A stretch of 64,000 nt of DNA. Source: Phaeotremella fagi. Lineage: Eukaryota; Basidiomycota; Tremellomycetes; Tremellales; Phaeotremellaceae. The position numbers were made by a program, and so were the translations under genes. Of this stretch, positions 1 through 10,013 are shown piece by piece (the stretch's first letter is position 1; each line of letters starts with the position of its first letter). The notes beneath the pieces were generated by a model. That model searched no databases, was not told the DNA's origin, and was given only the letters and a program-made list of their open reading frames with translations. The stretch spans positions 1,488,001-1,552,000 of the forward strand of contig BCHU01000005.1 in NCBI GenBank assembly GCA_001599715.1, in the 5' to 3' direction.

Positions 1-2506
1 TCACCTCTACCTCCTCCACCTCTACCGTCCTGGGAGGATCTACTCCCCCTCTCTTCATTAACCAATTCCAACCCTAACCCAACAATATCCCTCGTATCTT
101 TAGGATCAATAATCCCGTCGTCCTAAACGTTTGGTCAGTACTGGTACAAATACTGTTTAGTACTCCACTCCACTCCACCTACCCATAATCTAGCAGTAGA
201 ATATAAAGCAGAACTCTGTTTCTCAATCTCCAATTTCAGATCTTTCCATCGGTCCGTCGATTCATCTTTGGGTTTGTTCTTCCCACTGACGGATTGCATT
301 ACCGAAGATAATTGATCAGGTCCCATCACGCAGACTTTGGCGTTTGGCCACATGAAAAGGAATCTCGGGGAGTACTGGATATCTTAATATCTGTTTTGAT
401 GCTTCGGCAACTGAGGACTTACCGCTCTACCGCACATTCCTACGAATGGTCAGCTGAATGTCCATATCACTACCTCAACAGCTTACCATAATTACCAGCT
501 CTACCGGAACAGTATCAGCTCAACTCGAACCGTCCATAGGAAACCCAAACTCACCCATAACTTCCCCCAACGACAATAGTAAACTTCGCAACCTTAGCTC
601 TAGCAACAGCTCTAACCATCTTCGCACCGTCCTTAGCGATCCCACCCCTCTCAGCCTTTTCACCGACCATGTATCCACTAACGTTAACAAGGAACAGAAG
701 GGGTATCGACCGTTGAGAACAGAGTTGGATGAAATGTGTAGCTTTCAGCGCGGAGGGGGAGAGCAGGACTCCGTTGTTTGCGATGATACCTACTCTGGTT
801 TGATCAGTTGTGAGAGTAAACGAGTATCTTACGGATATCCGTGGATCTCTGCGAATCCCTGTATTTCTCGTTAGTATGACTGTGAGATTGCAAGTTGAAG
901 ATGAATCGACGTACAGTAATAATTGTCTTTCCATAATCTGTCTTGAACTCTCTAAATTCACTTGCGTCAACGATACGAGCGATGATCTCTCTCATATCGA
1001 AACTCTGTCTTGGATCAGAAGGAACGATCCCGTCCAAATCAGAAGCTGGATATAGAGGTGGTCGAATTTCGAGCGGTGTGTTGTCGATCTATGTAGGGTC
1101 TTCAGTTGTATGGTCTCGAGGCGACCTTGTCGAATTGATACTTACACCCAAAATCGGGATTTGTTTCGCTGACGCATTCCCTAAATCTCCAATTGCCTCC
1201 CTAGCTAATCTGATAGCATCACTATCATTATTCGCCAGATAATCAGCAACTCCAGAAACCGAAGTATGCATTTCACCACCGCCTAGGCACATCGTCAACT
1301 TCAAATTTATCCAAAACACGGACTCGGACACACCTAACGATTCGTCATCGACGATCTCACCAGTCGCAGCTTTGACCAAAGGTGGACCAGCGAGGAAGAT
1401 CCGTCCTTGATTCTAACGCTATCAGTCTTGGGGCGTCAAAAGAAGGATTTACCTTGACGATAATGACCACATCAGACATGGCTGGCATATACCTAATATC
1501 CACCGAATCAAGAACAACAAAACATCATAAGAGTAAGAAATGACTTACGCTCCACCAGCAACACTTATCCCATGAACCACCGAAACCTGTGGAATCCCCA
1601 ATCCAGACATTCTAGCCATATTATAAAAAATCCTACCGAAATGGTCCTACCCAATCACTTCAGCATAACCATTCGATCAAACGAGAACCTAACCTACACG
1701 ATCAGGGAAAACTTCAGATTGGAACGGTAAAGCCGCACCACCCGATTCGACTACATCCCCCAAAAAGAATAATCAAAACCAACCCTCCGTAGACGAGAAG
1801 GAAATACTGACCTAGGTAAACACAAGGTAATTTATTTTCTAGAGCTATTTCTTGGGCTCGAATTTGTTTTTTGACCTGGGGAGGATTACATCAGGTTAGT
1901 CCACCATTAGATGGGCTGCTTACTGTTAATGGATAATAGGCACCTCCTTTGACGGTTGGGTCGTTTGCTATGATCGTACATTTCCGATTTGCTATCATCC
2001 CTAAAACCATGTTTGAGTCAACGATACTTTTCTCGTCATAAGCTGATTTCCTACCTATACCAGTAACGATCCCTGCTGACGGTAAAGAATCCTCGTAAAC
2101 CCCATGAGCAGCCAAAGGTGAAAGTTCCAAAAAAGGACTACTAGGATCAAGTAAAGCGTCCACCCTAAAAGTCACTCTCTCATCAGCACCACTCACAAAA
2201 AAAAAGAACGACGTACCTCTCCCTAACACTCAATTTCCCTTTCCCCCTCGCTCTCCATTTTTCCGTCACCTCAACACCCCCGCCCTCCCTAGCTTCCCGT
2301 CTCAATTGATCAAGAGAACGTAAAAGATCATGCATATATTCTTTATTCTGTTCGGTGGTCCCCGTAAGTGTCTTTGGGAGGGGTTTGGAGGTTATTCGTC
2401 GTGGTTGGGGCTGGGGGATTAAGGTTCTTTTTTGGATGGATATTGGGAATGGGATTGATCTTAGGGATGGGATTGGGATTTTTGCTGTTAGTGTTCTTGT
2501 TATCAT
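1..2506 (-). CDS. mccB: 3-methylcrotonoyl-CoA carboxylase beta subunit (carboxyltransferase), 3' end cut by window edge
   Basis: Carboxyltransferase half of the biotin enzyme that carboxylates 3-methylcrotonoyl-CoA in mitochondrial leucine breakdown. The start at 2506 gives an Arg/Ser/Thr-rich, acid-free N-terminus ([14 protein letters not shown]) that suits a mitochondrial presequence. Family landmarks appear in order: [78 protein letters not shown] and [11 protein letters not shown]. Many short introns interrupt it. The first lies at about 2163-2215 (AG|GTACGT to TTTTAG, restoring Arg-Val-Asp) and another at 2001-2054. After [20 protein letters not shown] the frame stays open to base 1, so the last residues (family ending about FGxFRM) lie outside the window. 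Propionyl-CoA carboxylase beta is the main alternative, but the KDGAKMV and WPNA blocks favour methylcrotonoyl. Confidence 0.9.
2001..2054 (-). other. Stop-free 54-nt intron in mccB
   Basis: The bases from GTAGGAAATC to GGTTTTAG have splice-site ends and are needed to restore the family sequence [16 protein letters not shown]. The intron is a multiple of three and has no stop in frame, so unspliced RNA would add 18 residues rather than end translation. Confidence 0.7.
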
Positions 2507-3061
2507 CTTGGTTGTACTTCAATATGTTGAAGAAGGATGTTATGTTGTTGGGTGGTTACAACTGGTGGTGGTGGACCTCAGCTGACATTTCCGGTTATGA
2601 CTAACAGCCGCCGGTCGGATCTTACCATTAACCCAAATACAATGCTGCAATGCATTTACAATCGACATGCTCACATTATCACGGACACAAACAGAATCAT
2701 AAATAACATCACATCAGAAATATAAAAATAAGAAGCAGGAATCAGAACGTAAAGTTCACTCTCAGAGTGTCCATTGTCCAAGCCATAAGCAGCAAAGGGG
2801 AAAGAAAGAATGGGAAAAAAAGATGAAATCGTTCCAACAGAAAAACACAGAAAACATAAAGCTAAAAACGAATTTTCATTAAACATGGAAACGAGATACG
2901 TTATCATCAAGCTTTAATCGGTATATCCTTTGAAGGAGTGAAGGTATGTGAGAACGGAGGGTCATTTGGGAATTTGGGTATGCAAGGAAAGGAAATTTAA
3001 ACATGATATAGAATAAATAAAAATCATTGAAATGATTCTTGTTGTTGATCAACGATGAGGT
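2507..3061. other. Intergenic, mccB promoter side and LysM gene 3' side
   Basis: No gene supported. Short open frames on both strands here are AT-rich and resemble nothing known. It should hold the mccB promoter (G/T-rich on the plus strand just upstream of the start) and the 3' UTR of the LysM gene. Confidence 0.5.
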
Positions 3062-3915
3062 TTAAGGACACCATGGGAGGTAGGTGATAGCGAGAGCCTA
3101 TTTTATTTGATCAGTATTACCTCCTAAAACCTATATTCTGATCGTCGTTCCCACTCACCTCGTAAAGACTTGAGTTGTAGGATGGATAAGTGTATGAAAC
3201 GGTATCAACACAAAGGACCTCTCCGACGTAAATGTTATCACAGGATGCGTCGATTTGTGGATTGTTGGCAACAAGGGTTGCGTTGGAGATACCGTACATT
3301 TGTTCGATCCATGCGCAAGTGCTGTACAAGGATTTGTTTATCAGTATCAAACACCCAATGACAAATTTTGATGGAGTTTCTACGTACTCGTTAGCAACGA
3401 CTGTGTAGACTTTGGTACAATCTTGACCTGCAACACCTAAACAAACAGTCTGATTGACGGCCAAGTTATCACAGTTCTCGTCGATGGTGGCATCGTTAAC
3501 CAAAGCGAGTTGGTATGTAGAGACACCGTATTTGTTGGCTACGAGAATGAGAAGCGTATACGAGGAAAGGACGTTTAGGTTGAAGGAAGGTGAGTTGAGG
3601 GGAAACAAAGACATGTCAGCTGGATTCTTTAATGGTCAATGCGCTGTGGTTGCCGCCTCCAGTGTTATGTAGTGTAGATATGGCAAACCAGTGCAACTTG
3701 AAGATAGAGACCACGACGTTGACTTACAGATTGAATCACAAGTGTCACCAGCTTGAACAGTAGCGTTTCTTGTGCAACCATCAATAGCGACGACGGCTGT
3801 AGTTTGGTGAATCAGTAAAATACCAACAGGTGAATGAAGAATGGGTCCTTTGGAGATGACATCCAGACATACCTGATAAAAGTGGGATAGCGGCTAGGAT
3901 GAGTTTAGCGAACAT
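3062..3915 (-). CDS. Small secreted protein with two LysM domains
   Basis: Five exons read by splice sites (3873-3915, 3728-3796, 3538-3388, 3321-3159, 3097-3062) give 153 residues. Residues 1-18 (MFAKLILAAIPLLSAVVA) form a signal peptide. LysM 1 spans about 23-71 (TVQAGDTCDSISNKYGVS ... NLAVNQTVCLG) and LysM 2 about 78-126 (CTKVYTVVANDTCAWIEQMYG ... NIYVGEVLC). The protein ends in YLPWCP, the sort of short aromatic-Pro-Cys tail seen in fungal LysM proteins. Cysteines are paired as in fungal LysM domains and several N-x-S/T sites are present. Family knowledge: such secreted proteins bind chitin oligomers, protecting the wall or masking it from plant or animal immunity. Nothing else but LysM is present, which is the layout of LysM effectors; that role here is inference. 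Confidence 0.88.
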
Positions 3916-4153
3916 TGTTAGTGATTTCGAGATTGAGTGTGGTTGGTGTTGATATGGTTTTCTCTTATTTGTTTAGTTTATTGAATGATCGATTTTTAAC
4001 GCGATTTGTTGTTTTGTTTTTCTTACGTTGTTTTTGTTGATTTCTTTTCAGGGTTGGGTGTGGGTGTTGACAGTGATGTTAAAAGAGCGTGTTGTGGTGT
4101 GTTGTTGTTGGGTGGTGGTGGTGTTGAGTTGATATAGTTATACTTGAGATAAT

Positions 4154-4185
4154 GTAGATGTAGATGTAGAAGTAGAAGTAGAAGA
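4154..4185. repeat. GTAGAT/GTAGAA hexamer microsatellite
   Basis: About five imperfect copies of the six-base unit GTAGAW run head to tail in the intergenic stretch. It is a simple repeat, likely to vary in length. Confidence 0.7.
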
Positions 4186-4668
4186 TAGATGTTACAAGTC
4201 AAACAACAAAGGTATACACATACACCACCACGCACAGCACAAGAGAACCAAGCACCTCTACAACCAGCCCAGTGCATCTTGGATACACTAGACAAAACAA
4301 TCAATTAAACATAACACGTTACACGGACCGGCACGGCAGGGGTAATTAAGGGTAATTCAGGGAAGGCTCAACGGCGTATCACCAGAGGAAAGTCGATCAA
4401 AGCGCGACTCTCAAGTCAGGTGCAGGTTGTTGTTGATGTGGCACTTGAAGTGAATACCAAGTCGTACAAGTATTGTATCACGTTATGCTTGGCACAAGAG
4501 TTGACATCTATTCTGTCTACTCTATCTCATTCTAATCTGACAGATTAGTCCTCACTGAAGAGTTCGAAGGCAGACTCACAAGTGTTGTCTTCAAATTTGT
4601 ACTCGTACTTGAAATCATACAAGTACGCGAGGAGCGCCAGTGCCAATGCCAAGCTGCCACCCAGACAC

Positions 4669-4676
4669 TGACGTCA
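4669..4676. promoter_or_regulatory. Perfect CRE palindrome TGACGTCA upstream of the MDR gene
   Basis: TGACGTCA lies 71 bases before the start at 4747. This is the full consensus for ATF/CREB-type bZIP factors (fungal Atf1 class, stress and carbon response). The site is seen; binding and function are inferred. Confidence 0.55.
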
Positions 4677-4746
4677 CCTATCTGAAATTTCAGCTTTGAG
4701 AACCGTTCATTCAATCCATTCCTACTTCTAACTGTTTTTAACCAAA

Positions 4747-5784
4747 ATGTCAACCTTGCCAGAAACAATGAAAGCAATAGTCTACACCACCTACGGTGGA
4801 CCATCCGTAACAACCATAACAGAACTACCCATCCCTTTACCCACCTCCACCGAACTCCAAATAAAAGTTTCAGCAGCCGGTCTAAACCCTATAGACTGGC
4901 ATCAACGTAACGGAGATTTCAAATTAGTTACACCATACACACTCCCCGTGATTGGTGGTAACGAGTTTTCCGGGGTGATAACTAAACTAGGTGAAGAAGT
5001 TGATAAAACTTTATTTGGGGTTGGAGATAAAGTCGTTTGTCGAGTTACCAAAACTTCGTTAGGTGGATTTGGGGAATACGTCGTGATGCCTAGTAACATC
5101 GTTTCCAAGGCACCTACCTCAATCCCATTAACTGATGCAGCTGGTCTACCATTAGCCGGACTAACCGCATTTCAGTGTCTCACTGAACTCGATATCCAAC
5201 CGAACGAGAGGATCTTGATAACAGGTGGTGCGGGTGGTGTAGGACAATTCGCTATTCAAATAGCTAAAAAAATGGGGGCTCACGTAACCACAACCTCTTC
5301 CGATGCTGGTTATGAAACAGTCAAGAAAGCTGGTGCAGACGATGTTATCAATTACAAAACTCAAAAAATCATTGATCACCCAAGAAAATTCAAGAAAGTG
5401 TTTGATCTAGTCGGGACCCAACTCGTGGAAGACGTTATCCCCTCCATGGAGAAAGGTGGCAAAATAATTTCTATCGCTGGACCATTAACTCCAGGGATTT
5501 TCGATTCAATCTTACCATCCTATAAAGCTTTGTTTGTCAATTCGGTTTTATGGTTGAAATCGAGAGCTGTTAGGAATACTGCTTATTCCCAAGGTGTGGA
5601 ATATGTTTATCAATTTATGCGACCTGATGGGGAGGAGTTACGAACGCTTTGTGATTGGGTCGATGAGGGGTCATTGGTCGTTAATGTGGATTCTCATTTT
5701 GGGTTTGAGGAATTTGGAAAAGCTTTTGAAAGATTGGAAAGCGGTAGATCCAAGGGGAAGGTTATCATTGATTTCCCAGAGTAG
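4747..5784 (+). CDS. NADP-dependent MDR oxidoreductase, quinone-oxidoreductase-like
   Basis: Intronless 345-residue protein, a full-length member of the medium-chain dehydrogenase/reductase superfamily. The GroES-like N-terminal half (KVSAAGLNPIDWHQRNG, residues 40-56; GNEFSGVI about 71-78) is followed by a Rossmann fold with the cofactor loop LITGGAGGVGQFAIQIAKK (157-175). The Cys/His/Glu ligands of zinc alcohol dehydrogenases are missing, so it belongs to the zinc-free quinone oxidoreductase/enoyl reductase-like group that reduces quinones or enals with NADPH. The ATG at 4747 follows an AACCAAAATG context. Lack of introns sets it apart from most neighbours. Substrate cannot be told from sequence; the upstream CRE hints at stress control. 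Confidence 0.88.
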   Translation: MSTLPETMKAIVYTTYGGPSVTTITELPIPLPTSTELQIKVSAAGLNPIDWHQRNGDFKLVTPYTLPVIGGNEFSGVITKLGEEVDKTLFGVGDKVVCRVTKTSLGGFGEYVVMPSNIVSKAPTSIPLTDAAGLPLAGLTAFQCLTELDIQPNERILITGGAGGVGQFAIQIAKKMGAHVTTTSSDAGYETVKKAGADDVINYKTQKIIDHPRKFKKVFDLVGTQLVEDVIPSMEKGGKIISIAGPLTPGIFDSILPSYKALFVNSVLWLKSRAVRNTAYSQGVEYVYQFMRPDGEELRTLCDWVDEGSLVVNVDSHFGFEEFGKAFERLESGRSKGKVIIDFPE

Positions 5785-5960
5785 TCGGGTGACAATTCAA
5801 TGTCGTTTAGACATCTGGCGCCCTACAGTATACTACGAGAAAGAATCTGATGGACGGATTAGAGGAAGAACATGAATTTTTCATTGATGAGTGGGACATT
5901 GGGGTTTCAAGGTCTAAATTACAATTTACGAAAGACGTGAAAAGGTCTTCTCCCGTCTCA

Positions 5961-6494
5961 TCACCTTCTTGCAGCGCTCTCTGCCGCCGCCTTCTCCCTA
6001 ACCAAGTTCTCAACTTCAACCATAGTCTCCGCCCAATCAACCATCCCTTCCCAAACCGACCTATAAAATTCTTTTGTCCGCGAAGGTCCACCCTCAGCAT
6101 AAGTATACAAACGACTGGAAAACTCCTCCTTCTGTCTGCGAAGCGTTCTCCGTTTCATGCGCAAACCATCTTCTTTCTCTCGCTTGAGACGTCGAAAAGT
6201 TATGTTACGGCGAAGGATTTCTTCCCATTTCGAAAGGATTTGATCCCCTGCTTGAAAGATCCCATAACCCAATTCGAACGAACGAACTCCTCGCGGACAG
6301 GCTGTGATGAATGCTGAGAATTCAGAAGCGTCTGATTGGTCGGATAACCCCAAATTCCCTACCCAATCAACTTTCTCCAGGGATATCAGAGTCTCATGAA
6401 GCGCTTCGCCTTCGACTATCTTGGACCTAATAGTGGTAATCACAGTTGTAGAGCTGATAGTGAACTGAGGTGAATTATTGATGGAGGAAGACAT
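5961..6494 (-). CDS. Unknown protein, intact member of a local paralogue pair
   Basis: Single-exon, 177 residues, not recognised. The N-terminus is Ser/Thr-rich; residues 38-100 hold the block WVGNLGLSDQSDASEF, then FELGYGIFQAGDQILSKWEE (75-92). A basic, probably helical segment follows (RRLKREKEDGLRMKRRTLRRQKEEF, about 101-125), and then a second block, EFYRSVWEGMVDWAETMVEVENL (142-164). No signal peptide or membrane segment is seen. The same two blocks occur in the broken gene at 7225-7883 on the same strand, so this is a real protein family, probably lineage-specific. The charged helical character suggests a soluble, coiled-coil or nucleic-acid-associated protein, but no function can be claimed. 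Confidence 0.62.
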   Translation of the reverse strand: MSSSINNSPQFTISSTTVITTIRSKIVEGEALHETLISLEKVDWVGNLGLSDQSDASEFSAFITACPRGVRSFELGYGIFQAGDQILSKWEEILRRNITFRRLKREKEDGLRMKRRTLRRQKEEFSSRLYTYAEGGPSRTKEFYRSVWEGMVDWAETMVEVENLVREKAAAESAARR

Positions 6495-7224
6495 TGTGAT
6501 ATGTTTGAAGAGAAAGGAAATGAAAAGTTTAATTGTTGATTATCATAATGGGACAAAGCATAGAGTACCTAGCGCCTTCGTTTGTAGCACGGAGTCTGTA
6601 AATTTGGCTTGTTTAAAGGAAGTACAAATACAGTAAATGCTTAAAATCGTATTTCCTGATGCTGTGCTTGATTTACTATCTTCGAATTGAAGAATCCTTT
6701 CTTTGGAAATCACGAATACTAACTGTACTGAACATACAGTACGAGTACAAGTACATGTAATGTATACGGTATCCCGTACGGTATGTGGCACATTCATATG
6801 TACAAGTATTTGCCCCCACGTTTTTGCGATGTTGAAATTGTCTCGTAGAAATACATTGCATTCACTACGAGGGGTTTTCTGGGTTTTCTGTTCCTAACTT
6901 ACACTATATAACTTCAAAATAAAAGAAAAACAAGAGACTGAGAAATAAGCTGTGGAAAAAGATTTGATTTGACGAAGGACGGTTGAGAGAGACTGTGAAT
7001 TAGGGTGATTTGGTAGAAAGAAATAGAGAATCGTTTGAGCGAAGGATGATTGGGAGTCAATCAATGATCGAAATTGGGAAGGAAGAGAGAGCAAGAGAGA
7101 AAGAGATGGAGAAAAATATGAAGAAAGAAAGAGAAAAAGAAAAAGAAAGAGACGATTGAACGGAGGACGACGAGGAATTAGTAGGGGATGGTGAATTGAA
7201 GAATCGATAGCACTACCGTTGTCT
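6495..7224. other. Intergenic with GTAC-rich stretch and purine-rich tract
   Basis: Three TACNGTA near-palindromes lie within 6735-6783. The plus strand is almost pure A/G from about 7075 to 7165 (GAGAGAAAGAG-type). An open frame of 127 codons on the minus strand (6894-7277) is only the translation of this tract (Leu/Ser/Phe) and was not called. Confidence 0.5.
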
Positions 7225-7883
7225 TCATGCCGTATCACCTTTGTTACTCCCGCCTTCCTCCTCAGAATCATTTTCATACTCTGTCTGCTTCAGTTCGTCA
7301 TCCTTGCTAAAAAGGGCCCCCAACCAACTTGACTTTGGCTCTTCACTAAGGAAGTTCTCAGCTTCCATAAGTTTGCTCGCCCAATCCCGCATAGCGATCG
7401 ATATCGTCCCATAGACAGGTTTGAAATATGAGGGTCAACACTCCGTAGTGTATCTGTTTACACGTCTAGTGAAAGTGTTTTGGCATTTTCGAACCTTCTC
7501 TAATTTCTTGCCTTCTTTTCTACTCTTACTCTCGTCTAAATTCTTGAAAGCATCACTTTGACGAAGTTGACTTTCCCATCTCTTAAGGATCTGTTCCTGA
7601 TCTGTTCCCCTGATTGAGAAAAACCATAGCCTGTCTCGTAGGTGAGGGAATTTGCTTTTCTGGGGATCATAGAGATTTGTTTGAAGAAGTCGGAAGCAGT
7701 AGACGTACTGGATAAACCAAATTTATCTATCCAATCTTTCCTTTGCATCTCTCCCATAGCCTCACGATCACCTACCATCCTATTTTTTAAGCTCTTTATG
7801 CTGTCGGTTTGCGATTTTATACAATCAGAAATAATAGAATCTGGGAGTTCGGATGAACCGCTACCATCACGATGATTGGGCAT
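7225..7883 (-). pseudogene. Broken paralogue of the gene at 5961-6494
   Basis: The frame opens at an ATG (7883) and matches the intact neighbour: WIDKFGLSSTSTASDF against WVGNLGLSDQSDASEF, and YETGYGFSQSGEQI against FELGYGIFQAGDQI. At 7588-7609 an 11-base direct repeat (GATCTGTTCC[T/C] twice on the plus strand) shifts the frame. As written, translation goes out of register and stops at 7536. Past the duplication the homologous frame continues (ILKRWESQLRQ) until an in-frame TGA at 7435-7437. After that it still resembles the paralogue (YFKPVYGTISIAMRDWASKLMEAENFL against EFYRSVWEGMVDWAETMVEVENL) and ends at 7225. A frameshift plus a stop, with homology kept on both sides, is best read as a recent pseudogene. 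A shortened 115-residue protein remains possible. Confidence 0.72.
7588..7609. repeat. 11-nt tandem duplication causing a frameshift
   Basis: GATCTGTTCCT (7588-7598) is followed at once by GATCTGTTCCC (7599-7609), 10 of 11 bases the same. Removing one copy would restore register with the paralogue, which places the event after the gene duplication. Confidence 0.75.
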
Positions 7884-8555
7884 TGCTGTTTATTTGAGGT
7901 TTGACGTTTAAAGTGGATTCGACGTTTGACGTTTGTGAAGCCTTTGGGTTTGAAAATGTGCTATTCGAAAATGATGGGAAGAGGAAGAAAAGCCCCCAAT
8001 ATAATTACACAAAAATCACACCTCACCAAGTTTCCTCTTTTGTCTGACATTCAGATTTCTTACTACAAAGCAATGGCCATCTTTTGAAGTAATTTGTTGC
8101 TAGCAAATATATTAGTTCCTTTGAATTGATAACAGAGTGGCATACCCTGTTGAAAGGAAATGAAAAACAAAACGAAAAAGTATTTCATAAAAGACTTTTC
8201 TACTTTTCGCTAGCCTCCTTACATTTTCTGCTCCACCTCGCATTTCCCCAAATCAGTGATTCTCTCTGTGTTCTGTCGATCGGAGGTCAGGAATGTCGTC
8301 GGTTTTTAGGGCTGATTTGATATATAGATGTTGACACGCTTTGTTGTTCGACAGATTTAAAGTAAATCGTAGTGCACATAGACGGGATGGGTAGAAGACA
8401 TACTGTATAGTTCGATCACTCAATTCCGACTCACACCGTTGAATAATAAGAATATGACATGTATAAATACGGACCTCCATGCAATATATGAACAACACTC
8501 TATAACTCACTAACCCGATGAACCCCAAAAATGACGCAAAACTAGAGGTCCGCAC
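7884..8555. other. Intergenic
   Basis: About 670 bases without a supported gene. It probably holds the former promoter of the broken gene and the 3' UTR of the gene ending at 8556. A TACTGTA motif is at 8401-8407. Confidence 0.45.
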
Positions 8556-10013
8556 CTATCCCGCTCTCGATCGTCTGAAACCAAAATCTTTCAACAAAGG
8601 ATCCAACCATTCCATCTTAACAGCTCCCATCTTGACCAATTTCTTGTTCTGTCTACTATACTTAATAAGTGAATTCTTCGAGGGATGAACCAGATGACTG
8701 TATTTATCAGATGAGCCTTTTTCCAGATTTTCAATGTTGGTTCGAGCTTCGAAATAATCGAATAGGTTGACGTGGCCTTTTGAATTTAGTAATTTTCTGG
8801 CTTGGGTTAAGGATTGGGGTAGAGGTGATTTCGTCGTTGGGTTTGGATTTTCACGGGTTGGAGTTGGGGATCTTGATCTGGATGGGGTAGGTGATGATGA
8901 TAGTGATCTCGATCTTGACCTTTCGTCCATATATGGAAGTGGTTCGTGTATGCCTAAGTCGACCAATCCGAGCTGGTTCATGTTAGTAATGAGAAACATG
9001 AGTAATTTTCAAACCTACCTCGACACAGAGTGCTTGCCATAGGCGCAATTTATTTGCCTTGTCCGACATGAATGTACATGAATCCATGAGGAAGCTGGAT
9101 GATGATAAATTGATATCAGCTAGAATATAGGATGAATTCAACTAAACCGGACTCACCTATCAATGGACGATTTCGCATCCTCTGTAGTCATAACACTCTC
9201 CACCCTGTTCCTTCCAGAAACACTACCCAAAACAGATAACCCATCAACTTCATCTTCACTGTCCTCATCTTCATCATCAATCTCATCCTGATCCAAGTAA
9301 AGGGAAGCACCATCTTCCGACCACTCAGTCGATCTATCAGAAACATCATCGTCGAACGAATCAGGTACAGTTGGTTGCACCGCGAAAGTCGATGCTGAAG
9401 GCTTACGAGGTGTCGCATCGAGTAATTGATCTATCGCTTCGTCCTCTGCTCGAGCTCTTTCTCTCCTTGCCATCACCTTCTTACCACCTCTACGAGTTTT
9501 CCTTTTAGGCTTTGTACTATCATCGTTTTCTTTCGAAAGCGAAGTTGAAATTGATGATGAAGATGTTGGAGAAGATGGTATTGGTATCGAGGATTGACTG
9601 TTCATTCGAGAGACTCTATTCGGTCTGGGTGTAGAATTATCATTATCGTGGATTTCAGCTAGTACAGATTTTGATTTTTCGTTGGCACGTTTCTGTCGTG
9701 CACGTCTAGCAGCTGATTTCGATATTCTACCATTGACACTCCCACTACCACTTTGACTTAGATCAGGTGACGAAAAAGATTTATCACTTGTTGGATGATC
9801 GACCAGAATTATTTCAGATTCAGCTTCACTGGATGAAATTGATCCTATAGATAAGCGATCTCTCGTCGATGTTGATCTTGGTGAATGGTTGATATGTGAG
9901 AAAGATGAGAGACGCGATGTTGATGATTGAGTTGGTGAGACTGATAGTGAGAGTGAATCTAGAGATGATATCAGAGAGAATTCTGAGGTAGGTGGCGAGG
10001 AGGGTGTTGACAT
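8556..10013 (-). CDS. Conserved fungal protein of unknown function, Ser-rich with a conserved C-terminal region
   Basis: Three exons (10013-9157, 9094-9019, 8972-8556) give 449 residues. The first 280 residues are low complexity: Ser/Thr-rich start, a basic run (SKSAARRARQKRANEKSKS; KPKRKTRRGGKKVMARRERARAE) and an acidic stretch (DQDEIDDEDEDSEDEVD). The short middle exon carries the compact motif CTFMSDKANKLRLWQALCVELGLVDLG, the part that looks conserved. The C-terminus has a folded-looking block (QARKLLNSKGHVNLFDYFEA; HLVHPSKNSLIKYSR) ending FGFRRSRAG. Basic clusters resemble nuclear signals. I do not recognise a named family beyond a general fungal hypothetical with this C-terminal region. 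The spliced frame across all three exons supports a real gene. Confidence 0.75.

Larger units (their letters stand above)
3916..4746. promoter_or_regulatory. Divergent promoter region between the LysM and MDR genes
   Basis: About 830 bases lie between two divergent starts, with no supported gene. It contains T-rich tracts near 3955-4050, a short GTAGAT/GTAGAA repeat at 4154-4185 and a perfect CRE palindrome at 4669-4676. An open frame on the minus strand at 4023-4304 is low complexity and was not called. Confidence 0.55.

Noticed and set aside
2355..2604. Plus-strand open frames opposite the first mccB exon
   Set aside because: Hydrophobic Gly/Trp/Val runs that mirror the Pro/Arg/Thr-rich presequence of mccB.
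4023..4304. 93-codon minus-strand open frame in the divergent promoter
   Set aside because: Low-complexity Leu/His/Asn/Pro translation of simple repeats; no splice partners or homology; lies where two promoters must be.
6894..7277. 127-codon minus-strand open frame
   Set aside because: It translates a purine/pyrimidine tract (Leu-Phe-Ser runs) and overlaps the 3' part of the pseudogene in another frame.
8253..8555. 100-codon minus-strand open frame next to the gene at 8556-10013
   Set aside because: It follows the stop codon of the called gene, shows no family features and is probably 3' UTR.
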